64,000 bases of DNA from Orientallactaga sibirica (GCA_036365145.1 JAEOAD010000040.1:15537501-15601500), one strand, 5' to 3'. Positions 44,111 to 55,917 are shown, counted from the first letter of the stretch. Numbers and translations are program-made. Notes: a model not told the origin generated them from the letters alone.

Positions 44111-45404
44111 ATTTCGGGGAATAATAGACAAGCATTTTATGAAATGTCTCAAATGGGATGCATTTGGTGTTTGGGGTTCTAGACTTGGGGAAGAATACTG
44201 GAAAAGCGAAGTGTCGTTCTCAGTGTACACGTGACTCATGACTGATAATGTAAGCCTCGGTTTCCTAGAGGAGGTAGGGCTGGCCAGTTCTCCTTTCCTT
44301 CACATATGTACTTTTTAGAGCTGAGTCATTATATACAGACCATATGTAAAGGGTGAGGAGAATATCTGAACAATTTATTAATGTAAATTAATATAATTTA
44401 CAATATGTATAATATAATTTACAATAAGTATTGCTTCTTTCCCTACATTTACATATATTCAATGACCTATTTCATCAATGGGGATTGATGAATATTTATT
44501 ATTTTGAGCTATGAGCAAATGCTACTTTATTTTTTGTTATTGGTCCGCCTTTGGTCATTGGGAAGGCTTGCAGCTGGCTCCTGGGTCCTTTTGACACATC
44601 CCATTTCTTTGGTTCCTTAGCTCTCACATACTTTTTAGCATTCCAATGTCATCTAGGTTCACGTGGTACTTTTCTTTCCATATCCTTAGAATCAGTCATT
44701 TCTATGGACGTCCCAGATATATTTCATGAAAGAAAGGGTATTATAACCTCATAAGATGTGGCAACCAGATGTATTCCTTGCTGCTGAGGTGTCATGACTT
44801 TTCAGTCCTCTCAGAGGACACACACAGTTGGATATATACCAATATAGACCGACCCATTTACACACATACCTCTAATTATTTTTGGTTTTGTGCATCTGCC
44901 TTCAGTAAAATTGTCCTTTTGTGAATATTCCATATTTGGCTGAACAACCAACAGTAAGAGTAAGAATTGCTACCTTCTACTACCAATCTTAAAGTAAAAA
45001 GGGTTGGGGGGAGGGAAAATGGAACAAAACCTTGGGAGGTATGGCTTGCATCATTTCCGGGATGAAGGTATCCTGAGGTGTTAGGGAACTAGTTAGTAGA
45101 ATAGTCAACACTGGAATCAGGCTTCATACTGGAGTCTCTTGATTTCCCCATAATTCATGCACCTTCATGTCTGGTCACTATTCTTTGCTTTGTATTATGT
45201 CATTTATTGACTTACTGCGATGCATTAAGCATAGTTAGAGGTAATTTTGTTGGTACGTACAAGAGAAGTCATGCTAGAGTGTCACCAATTGTCTTTTCGC
45301 TCCTACTTGTATAAGAGCAGATAGAAAACGAAGCCCTAAAGACCACGTTGTGTGTGGGGGGTGAACCTTCACAAGTGATTGTCTTACCCTTTTTACTTTG
45401 TAAA
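44111..45404. other. Unique AT-rich intron sequence
   Basis: Includes a short local repeat of TATAATTTACAATA near 44390-44425. No mobile element recognised. Confidence 0.45.
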
Positions 45405-45441
45405 ACATTTTAAAGATATTTGTTTGTTTATTTACTTGCAA

Positions 45442-45487
<46 letters not shown>

Positions 45488-45648
45488 GACAGACAGAATG
45501 GACGTCCCAGGGCTTTCAGCCACTGCAAACAACTCCAGATGTATTCATCACTTTGTGCATGTGGCTTTACATGGGTACTGGGACATTGAACTTGGGCTGT
45601 TAGACTTTGCAGGCAAGGGCCTTAAGTAATGAGCAATCTCTCCATCCC
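45405..45648 (-). mobile_element. Dip-like SINE
   Basis: Expanded GA run (45445-45484), GGGCTTTCAGCCACTGCAAA, and a diverged head GAGCAATCTCTCCATCCCC. Confidence 0.9.
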
Positions 45649-46671
45649 CTGATTTACTTTTTATAACAATTTTTCTGAAAATCCTTCTGCCCTGAGGAGA
45701 GAAGGAAAGGGCTTCTCTAGGGTGGACACTTTGTGCTTATGCCTGCTTTTTAGAAATGAGTTGTGACGCATTGAAAGAACCTGTTTGTTATCATCCAAGC
45801 AGCTGGGCATGAACTCAGGAGCAATCGTGCCAGTTTCAGCCTCTGCGGCCCACCCTTGACAGGCCAAGCCCGTGGCTCCTTTCTTTTAAAATTACTTTTG
45901 GCAGCCAGTAGAGCAAAGAGCCACTGAGAGTTCCAGTCCTGAGCTGTGGGACAGTCCTAGGATGCCTTCAAACCTTTTGGCCCTGTTATTCCTGAAGGAC
46001 TGTATATTTATACTTCGTAAATCATGTCTCGTCACCATGTGCCAGTGAGATCTCTGTCCTTTCTCATTCTTACCTTAGCCACTCTGAAGCTTAAAGTGTC
46101 TTATTTTTGTGTACGAACACCATGTGCACCTAATACTTTTATTGGAAATAAATGGTAACAGCTGTTTTTGTGTGTACAGCATAGAATTATGAGTGTTAAC
46201 CTTGACACGATCTCTCTGAATTTGTCCAGGTGTGGAAATCACTAGATTTTCTTGTTTGGCATAGCCATTGGAGTTTGCAACAGTATTCAGCTGTTTGCTA
46301 TTAGCATCCTGTTTGGAGAGTTTCCATAGATCTTTCTCTCCCAATACTCCTTTCCTAACCTGACTTCTCCCATGTCAAAACTTGCATGTCTACACACACA
46401 CATCTGTAGTCCCTGAGCTCCCACCTCGCCCTCGGCTTTACCTTCCTCTGCACTGCTTGCCATTGTCTGCGGCCCACAGAGGGTATCTCTGCAGCTCTGC
46501 ACTATGCAGAGTTTGTCTTATTCACTCTCTGTCCCCAGACCGGGAAGGGTAGCTGGGACAGAGACACTCCTGCACGAATGGTTCCAGATTCTGACTACTG
46601 ACCCTGATTTGAATATAAATACAAATAGTACAGTTTTATTTCATGGACTGTTTTATGTTGAAGGTGAAGAT
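45649..46671. other. Unique intron sequence
   Basis: About 1 kb; possible MIR remnant near 45780-45850, not firm. Confidence 0.4.
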
Positions 46672-46685
46672 AAATCACATTATTA

Positions 46686-46890
46686 ATATTTTTATTTGTT
46701 TATTTATTTGAAAGAGAGAAAAAGGCAGATAGAGAGAGAATGGGTGCACAAGGACCTCCAGCCGCTGCAAACAAACTCCAGATGCATGCGCCACCTTGTG
46801 CAGCTGGATTATGTGGATCCTGGGGAATCGAACCTGGGTCCTTTGGCTTTATAGGCAAGCACCTTAACCACTAAGCCATCTCTCTAAACC
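46686..46890 (-). mobile_element. Dip-like SINE with TSD
   Basis: TSD AAATCACATTATTA/AAATCATATTATTT (46672-46685 and 46891-46904). Head mutated to CATCTCTCTAAACC. Confidence 0.92.
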
Positions 46891-47054
46891 AAATCATATT
46901 ATTTAAAATGAGGATTTATCTTATAACTTATATGAGAGATGAGCATCACTCCTTGGGAGTTTACAGTTACTCTGATAATGCAATGCTACTATCACAAAGA
47001 CTTAAATGTTTCTACTACGTTATTATTTAAGAAGTTGTGAAAGATCTGAAAAGT

Positions 47055-47268
47055 TATAATTAATTAATTAATTAATTAATTTGAGGGAGATAGAGAAACA
47101 GGAGAGAGAGAGATAGAGAGAGCACGCCAGGGCCTCCAGCCACTGAAAATGAACTCCAGATATATGTACCACCTTGCGCATCTGGCTTATGTGGGCTGTG
47201 AAGAATCAGACCTGGGTCCTTAGGCTTTGCAGGCAAGCACCTTAACCTCTAAGCCATCTCTCTAGCCT
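47055..47268 (-). mobile_element. Dip-like SINE with ATTA-repeat tail
   Basis: The tail has become (AATT)n at 47058-47083, followed by a complete body ending CATCTCTCTAGCC. Confidence 0.92.
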
Positions 47269-47575
47269 GAAGACATTTTTTTTAAAGCATTTAGACAAAT
47301 TTTTCTCAGATTCCCCCAAAGAAAATTTTGAGCCATCATTCTAGTCACCAGATATATCAGTAAATGTCTTTGTTGCTGTAACAGTGTCTTGATTAATATT
47401 TATTAACAGAATATTTAAAAGGTCTAAGCTACAGAATATGAAGTGATCCCATCAAAGGAACATTAGCATTCATTTGCATGTATAAATCTGCCAGGTTTGT
47501 TTTTCAAATTGTATTACTTTACAAGTGTATTTGTGTTTAAAATTTCAAGTATCTGAAGTACTTACATTTTCTTAT
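47269..47575. other. Unique intron sequence
   Basis: AT-rich; nothing recognisable. Confidence 0.45.
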
Positions 47576-47622
47576 ATAGTGTCAGTGATCAAACTCAGGG
47601 CCTTGCTCATGCTACCCAGCCC
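47576..47622 (-). mobile_element. ID SINE fragment
   Basis: GATCAAACTCAGGGCCTTGC is the antisense box-B region of an ID element. Very short. Confidence 0.5.
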
Positions 47623-47683
47623 TCTGAAATAAAATTCATAGGATTGTATTTGTTTAAGTAATAGTGAGATGATATCAAAGGGC

Positions 47684-47797
47684 TTGCAGGAGCTGAGCAT
47701 ATAACTCAATGATAAGTCCTGGCCTAGGATGTGTAAGGTTCTAGGTTTAATGCCCAGTACCACCAATAAATAAGTAAATAAATAAATATTCATTTTC
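47684..47797 (+). mobile_element. ID SINE
   Basis: GAGCTGAGCATATAACTCAA, CCTAGGATGTGTAAGGTTCT, then CAGTACCACCAATAAATAAG: the tRNA-Ala/BC1-type ID element and its A-rich tail. Confidence 0.75.
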
Positions 47798-47814
47798 TTT
47801 TTTTAAAAAAGCTT

Positions 47815-47975
47815 GTTAGCCTGATGCGGTGGTGCATACCTTTAATCCCAGCACTGGGGAGATAGAGATAGGAGAATCATCGTTAATTCAAGATAGCCCT
47901 GAGACTACAGAGTGAATTCCAGGTCAGCCTGGGCTAGAGTGAGACCCTACCTTGAAAAAACAACAAAAAAAGGGG
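47815..47975 (+). mobile_element. B1 SINE upstream of the SCFD2 exon
   Basis: GCCTGATGCGGTGGTGCATA to GTGAGACCCTACCTTGAAAA. It ends about 205 bp before the exon. Confidence 0.92.
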
Positions 47976-48152
47976 GACTTTATATTTGACTAGCTAGTTT
48001 ATAAAATATCGCCAAACTTCTTATAGCATTCTCTCCAGGACAACTAAACACAGAAGTGAAGGGTAATTTGGTCAATGAACATCCTGGGCTTGTTTGTGAG
48101 CTGTCTTTGGATGACTGTGGAGCACAAGTTATGTCTTCCTACCAGACTGACC

Positions 48153-48180
48153 TGTCTCCCTTTGTCACCTTGTGCTTCAG
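48153..48180 (+). promoter_or_regulatory. SCFD2: Splice acceptor of SCFD2 exon
   Basis: A pyrimidine-rich run ends in CACCTTGTGCTTCAG directly before the coding frame. The only AG nearby is at 48179-48180. It opens the exon in phase 0 at a serine codon. Confidence 0.92.
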
Positions 48181-48430
48181 AGCATCGGGGATTCAGCCAT
48201 GGCCGTGGTGTTAAAGCAGCTGCTGCCCATGATCAAGCCTTCAGCACAGAGGACCGCCGAGGACTACAGCCCCGAGGAGCTGCTCGTCCTCCTCATCTAC
48301 ATTTATTCTGTCAGCGGAGAGCTCCCGGCCCACACAGACCTGGAAGACGCTGAAGGCAAAGTGAAGGAAGCACTGGCTCAGGCCTTCTCTGAGGAGTCGG
48401 AGTTGTCACCTCTGCTGCAGAAAATCACAG
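48181..48430 (+). CDS. SCFD2: SCFD2 internal coding exon (Sec1 family domain-containing 2)
   Basis: A 250-bp exon, 83 codons plus one base, with no stop. It begins SIGDSAMAVVLKQLLPMIKP, contains the strongly conserved EDYSPEELLVLLIYIYSV, and ends SPLLQKIT. I recognise the human SCFD2 counterpart (SIGESAMSVVLNQ..., DYSPEELLILLIYIYSV, GLSPLLQKITDWD) from memory. It corresponds to about residues 440-525 of the 684-residue protein. SCFD2 belongs to the Sec1/Munc18 (SM) family, which regulates SNARE-driven membrane fusion; its own cargo step is poorly defined. The segment is predicted helical within the SM fold. It enters in phase 0 and leaves in phase 1, so the last base G joins the next exon to make the expected Asp codon. 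The leading MLQ of the open frame lies in the acceptor and is not coding here. Most differences from human lie in the acidic stretch after the IYIYSV motif. Neighbouring exons are outside the window. Confidence 0.95.
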
Positions 48431-48436
48431 GTGAGT
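48428..48436 (+). promoter_or_regulatory. SCFD2: Splice donor of SCFD2 exon
   Basis: CAG|GTGAGT is a perfect U1 consensus; the intron begins at 48431. Phase 1. Confidence 0.94.
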
Positions 48437-48769
48437 GCGGAACAGAGTTCTAGAACAAAAGTTCTGGAGCTCTAGAAGCCAGGCTGAAAAGCAAAGGCTA
48501 TTACAGGAAGAGGCTGTCACGGGCTCTGGTGGAGCTGTTAGGAATTTCATGGGCTGTGGAGTGGCCCTTGCTTGGCTCTTTTGTTTTCAGTAGTGGTCAT
48601 GGTCTGACCCTATCATCATTCAGTCCTTGGACTCAAAGCCTTCTTAAAATAACAAAATACATGTAGTAAATGTAAAATGTAGTGTGCAAACATCTGAGAT
48701 AAAAGGCCTCTATTCACAAAGTCTCCCTGAAAGTTTGAATTGTCATTTCAGACTTTATCACTATTTTGG

Positions 48770-48801
<32 letters not shown>

Positions 48802-49142
48802 TGTAATGTTACACATGCCATAGGATTAGAACCTGCCATTTTCAGGAGTAGTTTCATATTTTGATATGTCCTAATTCACTTAAACCTGGATTAATAATTA
48901 ACTAATTATCTAAAATCCTTTAAAAAAGCAGGCCCGGCTAGTTTGGGGAAAAAACATAATTATAAAAACCTCACTCTTTTCACTTAGTAAGGTCTGTAAT
49001 GTAATTCACGAAGGCATACATTTGTGACATATTGAGTCAAATTCAACAGTTACATGTATTGTATATAAAGCTCATTTCCATTAGTATAAGATACACTTCT
49101 GTCAGGAAGTTAGGAGTTATTAAAATATGAATGCTTTAAAAC
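48431..49142. other. SCFD2 downstream intron, unique part
   Basis: Holds a T-run followed by a short GT repeat (48771-48804) and otherwise no recognised element. Confidence 0.5.
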
Positions 49143-49153
49143 ATGTCAACTGT

Positions 49154-49318
49154 GCTGGGCATGGTGGTGCACACCTTTAATCCCAGCACGCGGGAGGCAG
49201 AGGCAGGAAGATTGCCGTGACTTCAAGACCACCCTGAGACTACATAATTAATTCCAGGTCAGCCTGGACCAGAGTGAGACCCTACCTCGAAAAACCAAAA
49301 AACAAAAACAAACAAAAA
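49154..49318 (+). mobile_element. B1 SINE with TSD
   Basis: TSD ATGTCAACTGT immediately before and after the element. Long AAAC-rich tail. Confidence 0.94.
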
Positions 49319-49329
49319 AATGTCAACTG

Positions 49330-50632
49330 TTCATTCATTCATTCAGTCACCGTCTGTGTGAGTTTAGGTGTATGTAGACCTCTTGACTCAGAAAAGCTCA
49401 CCTGAGGTAGGTGATACATCCTCTGGTCCAGCCCATGGTGCTGGGGTCCTTAGTGTGTCATGCATGGATGGTTCATTCAATGCCCACTTCCACTGCTAAC
49501 CTTTCCTCTTGTTGGTCATGGAAAGTAGAATCCTGGTGGGATGGAAACAAGTGAAGTTTCCACTAAAGTGAGACTTCTCCTTGCTTAGTATAGAGCCTGT
49601 TTGCCAGCCTGAAATTTATTTAAGCAAAACTGTGGAATGTTCCTATTTCATTAACTACAGTCCTATATGTGATTATATGTACTTGTTTGACTCTAAATAA
49701 ATATTGACTTAGTTTTAATGTATTTCATATGGTGCTTAAATTTAAAGTTTTAATGCTAGGAGAATTTAATGAGAAATTATGTTTGAAATGTATACTTTCA
49801 GAGATTTCAGGGGTAGTATGAATGTTTAACCAAGGTTATTTGTGTTGATTTTTATGGCGTTTGCACACTGCCATGTTTCTTTTGGAACTGAGGCCGTGCA
49901 CGAAGAGTGTCCCTGTAATATTCACCCGAGGTGTGCACTGACTTAGTTTTATTACTTTCTTTACTTATGGTTGCTCAGGATATTGCACTTTCTTGCTTTT
50001 AAAACACTTCTGTGAATTCATTCTTATATTAAGAAAATTTTCATAACCTCAGACTGTGAAGATTAAAAACGAAGAATGTGTGGAAATTTTAGTATATCTT
50101 CAAATGTTAGATGTGTCTTATTTTTTAATATTAAGCATAATTCTTGCCTATATTAACTTTGGCTATGTAGTCAAATGGGTGTTATTTTGGCATATGTGAA
50201 CCAATCACTAGAAAAAACACACAGAAACACACACGTACCCATCAGCTTCTACAGACACCACAAGGGTGTTATTGTTGAAGATAATATGTAGACTGAGAAC
50301 TCTACTGTCCTAAAAGGAAGGGCTGTTTTTATAGTCAGCTGCTAAAGAGAATATGTAATCTATATATCGGGCAAAAGTTAATTACACAGTATTGGGGCAG
50401 CTGTGACCCATTTGGTAAAAATAGGAGGAATTGCTCAATGTGTATTGATGGGATTGACTTATCTTCCAAATGTGCCTCGTGTCCTGGGGCTAGGTTAAAC
50501 TGGCTTTTACACTGAACTCTTTCCAGTGTTGTGCTTAAGTTATCCCAGGGATAGTCATGGCTTTCTTGTCACTAAGTGTCAGAATTTATGGATGCCTGGG
50601 ATAGATTCAGTGGTCAATGAAAATTTTGTTAA
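49330..50632. other. Unique intron sequence
   Basis: About 1.3 kb with no recognised mobile element; AT-rich from 49600. Confidence 0.45.
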
Positions 50633-50644
50633 AAAGAATTATCA

Positions 50645-50849
50645 AGGGCTGGAGAGATGGCTCAGCAGTTAAGACCCTTGCCTGTTTCTCCAGTGCCCAG
50701 TGGCTTTACATAAGCCCGATGCACAAAATGGCACATGCATCTGAACTTTGTTAGCAGTGGCTAGTGGCCCTGGTGTGCCAATTCTCTCTCTCTCTGTGTC
50801 CTCTGTCTCTCTCTCTCTGCTTGCAAATAAACAAGTAAACTATATATAA
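50645..50849 (+). mobile_element. Dip-like SINE
   Basis: AGGGCTGGAGAGATGGCTCAG head. A deletion removes part of the tRNA-like region before TTTCTCCAGTGCCCAG. Approximate TSD AAAGAATTATCA/AAAGGAATTATT. Confidence 0.9.
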
Positions 50850-50944
50850 AAAGGAATTATTGAAAACAATCAGTATAACAATTTTCTCTTAACTGCTCAT
50901 AGGCTAAGAAAGCCACTCTTTTTCTATATGTATGACCTAACCAT

Positions 50945-51011
50945 CTCTGAATTGCTAGGTGATAGAACTAGGGTTTGAGCCCAGGTACTGTGGATGTGGA
51001 TCCCATGTCTT
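50945..51011 (-). mobile_element. MIR fragment
   Basis: CTAGGGTTTGAGCCCAGGTA preceded by TAGGTGATAGAA, in antisense MIR order. Confidence 0.55.
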
Positions 51012-51625
51012 TACCTTTTCATTTATTTTCAGCAATTTCATACCTCTATAATGTATTTTGATCATATTCATTTAAAATCTTCCTCTTCCCACCAAGCCCC
51101 TTCTCAATTAGTCTCCCTTCTATTTTATGTCTTTTTATTTGAGGGATGCTTGCATGACTGTGGGTGGGAGGGAAGTTACTACACCATAGGCAGTTTAATC
51201 GAAGTTACACCAATGAAGAGAATGTCTCCACCTCCCCCCAGCAGCTCTTAACTGCCATAGCTCCTCGGGAACGAGTGGGGTCTAATGAGCCCTTCTCCAT
51301 CCGTGATGAAATGTTAACAGGCTCAGTCTTGTGCATGTGAACACAGCTGCTGTGAGTCATGAGTGTAACGGGCATGCCACGTGCAGAAGTCAGCATGCTA
51401 CAGCAGTCTTCCCCATCCTTCACTGTTGTTGCCCCTCCTCCAGGATGTTCCTTGATCCTCGCAGGCAGTGGTATAAACACGCAAGAGTCACTTACTGTCA
51501 ACACTGACCATTTCTGAGTCCCTGAAGTGACCACTTCCCAATCCCAAAAGAGGTTTCTCTGCCCAAGGTTGAGAGCAGCACTAGTCTATGGGCATACACT
51601 TAAGTATTTAGAAGAACCCACGACT
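51012..51625 (-). mobile_element. Lx-like L1 3'UTR
   Basis: AGCAATTTCATACCTCTATA, CTTAACTGCCATAGCTCCTC, GAACACAGCTGCTGTGAGTC and AGCAGCACTAGTCTATGGGC occur in the order of rodent Lx 3' ends. Frames here are not coding. Confidence 0.8.
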
Positions 51626-52937
51626 TGAAACATGAGATTCAAAGCCTGCTGTAAGCCTATTGGAACCACCGTATTCCTTACATGTTGTAGCGCATGCTAG
51701 GTTACATAGATGGCTTCATAATATGCATGTTCAGCTGGTCTGTCTGAACAGGCAGTTCATGCTGGAGTTAGTACTTTTAGATGTCGCCTGTTCTTTTCCT
51801 CTGTTTGAATTGGCTATTTGTAGATGTTTCCCATGCCTTCCATCTTCTTTGTTTCTTCATTTCTAACAAGAATTAAAATGTTATATCTAGCCATAGAATT
51901 CTACTGGTTGTCTAGCTGTATTAGGACAACAAACTTTAACTCTGCTTATTTCAATAACATCTCTTGGCAGTAATTGCCTGGGTTTAAAATTCACATTTCA
52001 TTTTATCTATTCAGTGTGTAATTTGTTTCTAACAGTTTCTTTCATGTCCCTCTATTCTTTCTTTGCATGGGAAGGATAATAAGAAACTGGTAAAAGAACA
52101 AAAACTTACGCATGTTGGTCAGTGGTAGCATGCTCTTTTCTTTTTAATCTGCTCTCTTTTTAATAAATATGTTGTGGGGGGCATTTCTAGTGTTCTGGAC
52201 AAAGCTTTCTTATTCTGGCAGAATAACTAGGATTGGCCCTCTGGGTATGGGGTGGGAGCTGGTCTGGCCACGCATGCTGGCTAGTGTTGTACTTCCTCAC
52301 TCCCGCTAAGTTCAAAGAGAGGATCAGTTTCTGTGTACTGGAGCATTTGCATGGCCAGCCCAAGAAAAAACAAAGGAAAGCCATTTGAACTATCTTCAGA
52401 GAACAAAATCAAATGTGAATTTTAAAGATCTGTGTCAGCTTGGAATGCCATCCTACAGAGAGGAATATCAAGAAAAGCATGGGACCTGGAAGCAGAAATC
52501 CTTGATTTAAAAGCCTTGTTCAGCCGTCTCCTAGCAATGTGGTGTGTTCGTGGGCAGATCTGCATCTTAAGCCTTGATATTGGACATAATTGGCCTATTA
52601 AACACTTGTGATATTGTTGAGCATAAAATGTTCTTAGTGTGAACTAATTTGGCCCATAGGAGATCATAACTAAATAATTATCATTTTATAGCATCTAACT
52701 GCCATATATGATTGAGCTCCTCAAGCCTTTCACCTGATGGAATGCATAGGCAATGAGACGTTAGTAAGGAACACTGAGGTGGGTGGGCAAGACTGCCGAG
52801 GTTGGAGGCACCAGCCCTGGAGGCACTGGCCACTCTGGCCCAGCAATTGACCCTTGGCTGAGGGGAAGTAGCAGCCTGGCGCACCTGCAAGGCTGTTAGG
52901 AGCAAAACAGTGCTCTCAAGGAGGGTCATCAGAAAGC
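51626..52937. other. Unique intron sequence with possible MIR
   Basis: Mostly single-copy. A MIR-like stretch lies near 52480-52660 (GGACCTGGAAGCAGAAATCC then GGTGTGTTCGTGGGCAGATC). Confidence 0.45.
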
Positions 52938-52947
52938 TCTGACTCAG

Positions 52948-53301
52948 GCTGGAGAGGTGGCTCAGCAGGTTAGCATGCTTCTTGGCCAAGCATGAAGGTC
53001 TGAACCTGCACAAGCGTGAATCTCCCGAGCCTAGGTAAACAGCTGGATGTAACCATGCATGGCTGTCAGCAGGCTTGAGGAGAAACACCAACTCCAGCAG
53101 CAGTAAGAGACTGACTCAAAATAAGACAGGGCAAAGGGGCGATGGAGCAGGACCCCCGACTTTCTGCTCCCCACCATCGGCTTGCATGGGCACTACAGGG
53201 ACACACACACATACAAACAAACAAGCAAAATGGAAGGAAGGAAGGAAGGAAGGAAGGAAGGAAGGAAGGAAGGAAGGAAGGAAGGAAGGGAGGGAGGTAG
53301 G
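52948..53301 (+). mobile_element. B4 SINE with TSD and GGAA tail
   Basis: Head GCTGGAGAGGTGGCTCAGCA, GCCAAGCATGAAGGTCTGAA, later ACTCAAAATAAGACAGGG and a CA-rich 3' region. Exact TSD TCTGACTCAG at 52938-52947 and 53302-53311 encloses the element plus its GGAA repeat. Confidence 0.88.
53231..53300. repeat. (GGAA)n microsatellite
   Basis: About 14 uninterrupted GAAG units (AAGG phase), inside the B4 TSDs, so derived from its A-rich tail. GGAA arrays are known ETS-factor binding platforms in other genomes; no function is shown here. Confidence 0.92.
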
Positions 53302-53575
53302 TCTGACTCAGAAAGCAAAGAAAAAGAAAACCTCTTATATTCTTAAGTCAACTGTATCTGAAAAATAATTATGAATGTGTGTTAATGAGTTTCACTTGGC
53401 TTTATGTCCACCTTCCTTCCACCTTTTCAACCCTTTCTTACACCACCTTCCTTTTTCCCCAATAAATCCTGAATCTCTTCTAAGACCCTTTTTTCCCTCC
53501 ACATTTGCAAAAAACAACAAAAAAGGAAAGGTCTCTTAGATTCTGTTAGATGGAAGGTCAACTGTATTCTGCTTT

Positions 53576-53770
53576 ATTTTAAAAATATTTGTATTTACTT
53601 ATTTATTTGCGGGAGAGAGGAAAAGAGAGAGAGGCAGATGAATGTGTACCAGGTTATTCACTGTAAATGAAGCATTTCACCTTGGCATTTGTTTTATTTA
53701 TGGGGGAATCGATCCTGGGTCCTGAGACTTACCAGGCAAGTGCTTAACCACTAAGCCATCTCTCCAGCCC
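53576..53770 (-). mobile_element. Diverged Dip-like SINE
   Basis: ACTTATTTATTTGCGGGAGA, GGGGGAATCGATCCTGGGTC, ending CATCTCTCCAGCCC. Confidence 0.88.
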
Positions 53771-54124
53771 ACTTTGTTTTATTAATAAAGCAATTCTTGG
53801 AAGTTATCTAGTGTATTCACTTTGTAGTTAAGAATGAGGAAATCAAGGCCACCCATGTTAATCTCTTCTAAAACATCCTATTTTTCCATCTGGATCTAAA
53901 TTTCCAGTTCAAAACAAAAACAAAATGTGTTCTTATGAAAATCCAGGCCTTGAGACAGGGTTTACAGGGGAGGTCTTATGAATTATCTAAAAAAAACTCC
54001 TGGTGGATAGACAGCTTAGATGTAAAGGATTTATAATAAAGATTCACTTAAAATATTACTATGATATCTTTGTGTCTTTTTTAAAAATATTTTTATGTAT
54101 TTATCTTTATTTAAGAATATTGGA
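53771..54124. other. Unique AT-rich intron sequence
   Basis: Nothing recognisable. Confidence 0.45.
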
Positions 54125-54297
54125 GGGCTAGAGTGATTGCTTAGTGGTTAAGATTGCTGCTTGGGAAAAGGAGATCAGTTCCCAGAGGCAGATAGAATTT
54201 GGAGTTCATTTGCAGTGGATGGAGGCCTCCATCCACTGTCTCTGAACTCTTTCTCATGCTTGCTCATAAATAAATAAAATGTTTTTATAAAAAAATA
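54125..54297 (+). mobile_element. Shortened Dip-like SINE
   Basis: GGGCTAGAGTGATTGCTTAG head, GGAGTTCATTTGCAGTGGAT, ACTCTTTCTCATGCTTGCTC and an AAATAAATAAAATG tail, with internal deletions. Confidence 0.82.
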
Positions 54298-54298
54298 T

Positions 54299-55213
54299 TT
54301 GAAACCATAGGTCACAATATGGCAATAAGAACCTCAAATTCAAGTGCTTTCGGGGGCTAGAAATTAATATAAGTAAGTAAATTAGTTTAGGTTTTGAAAA
54401 AAAAAACCCACAAATGTAATGAAAAATAGTAAAAGATATTTAGTATTCAGGCAAAAATATGTTTTATTAACTAAAGACTTACAATTCTTTGAATTTATCT
54501 AATATTTTGATAGGGTCTCTGGCATTTGCTCTATAGTTCAGGCTGGCCTCGAACTCAAGGCCACCTCTGCATCCAGAATGCTGGGTTTAAAGCCCCTTAG
54601 TTTTCCAGCAGGATCTTGCCAAGCTCAAACATCCTAGTTGAGACCCTCCTGTCTTAGGAATGGGACCAGCATGCCTGTCTTCTAAATTTCCAGTTCAGGG
54701 GACCAGAATATTCATTTAGTCTGTCAAGAAACCAGGACGCTTGACTTTTTATTTAAAACCTAAAATCATTAAAATTAAGGAATTCTTTTTTATTTTCTAA
54801 AACACTGAGTCAGAGAGACTTAAGAGACAGATTCAGCCTGTGGGGCTGCAAGTTCGATTCTCCCACCTCAGACATTCCCGACAGAGTGAGCTATGGAATC
54901 TACAGTGGGAGAACTTGGGAGAGGTCTGAAAAATCTCCAGATGGATTAAACCATCGCTGTAGCTCATCAGAAGGCAAAGGGAGGGACCTAGCTGCCTCTT
55001 CTCTTGACTTCTTTTAAGTAAAAGAAGGAAAAAAAAAATCATTCGTTTACAATTTAAACTGATTTTTCTGACTTCCAACTTTGAGAATGAGCTTTGTGGC
55101 ACGTGCATGAGCTGTCCTAGTTAGAACATGGGGTTGCAGTAAGAGGTTAGACACTGCCTTGGTAGCCATGAATTCTCCTTGTTCCCGTACCTACTGCCCT
55201 CCGGACATCCCCC
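54299..55213. other. Mostly unique intron sequence
   Basis: A B1-like remnant (GGCTGGCCTCGAACTCAAGG, GAATGCTGGGTTTAAAGC) lies at 54509-54598; the remainder is unrecognised. Confidence 0.45.
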
Positions 55214-55549
55214 TGGAGGAGTCACCTTCTTGTTGCCTGGACTGAACAGCCGACCTGAAGCTGCTCGCTGGAGGCAAGGGTTTATTTTGGCTGACAGTCG
55301 AGGGGAGGTTTTGCGGTGGCTGGCGGGAATGCTGAGCATCTCACCTAGCACAGCAGCAGCCGGGAGTAGTCTGAGTGAACCCCCAGTGGGCTGGACTGAC
55401 AAGGAAACCTCCAGGTGTGCCCCAAGTGACCCACCTCCTCCAGCAGGGCTCCACCTCCTGAAGCCTCTAGAACCTTCCCAAACTGCTACCAGCAGGCACA
55501 TATTCAAAACACAGGAGGTTGTGGGGGACATCTCACATTCCAGCCATCA
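55214..55549 (-). mobile_element. Solo MaLR-like LTR (family C)
   Basis: On + runs from TGGAGGAGTCACCTTCTTG to TTCCAGCCATCA, giving TG...CA ends in sense orientation and an AATAAA (seen as GTTTATTTTGG on +). Flanking CCCCC on both sides (55209-55213 and 55550-55554) fits a 5-bp TSD, though it is low complexity. The 147- and 136-codon frames through it are non-coding. Confidence 0.75.
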
Positions 55550-55554
55550 CCCCC

Positions 55555-55917
55555 CTCACCCAATGCCCCTGTCAGAAGCAGTAGCAGGGGGCGGGGCAGG
55601 AGAGCAGCTCTGGAGCCCTTGAAGGACAGGCAGCTTCCTTATGTCCCATTATCTCATCCCCATGCCTCCCTGGCTTTTCTCATACAGTCTGTGCCCAGAC
55701 ACAACCCTTCCCCCAAAAGAAATCTTACAAAAGAAGAGACACCTTTGTTCTTGGGACCTGAACCCTTAAGAACCCAGCACAGCCATGTTCTTCTGTCCTG
55801 TACCACCCTTCCCACCAACCTTTCCTCCCAGAAGAAATCCACCGCAGCGTCTCTCAATCAAACCTATAACCAGGACCTTTCTTTTAAAGTCTTACAGTTT
55901 TCCAATTTCTTCATTTT
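55555..55917. other. Unassigned C-rich sequence
   Basis: Follows the LTR directly. It might be unique intron or a decayed element; no landmark recognised. Confidence 0.35.

Noticed and set aside
48075..48353. Alternative frame ORF over the SCFD2 exon
   Set aside because: Wrong frame; the +1 frame ends within the exon and lacks SCFD2 resemblance, whereas the frame from 48181 matches from splice site to splice site.
55179..55622. 147-codon ORF as a possible host exon
   Set aside because: It spans a solo LTR with TG...CA ends and continues into unrelated flank; no splice sites.
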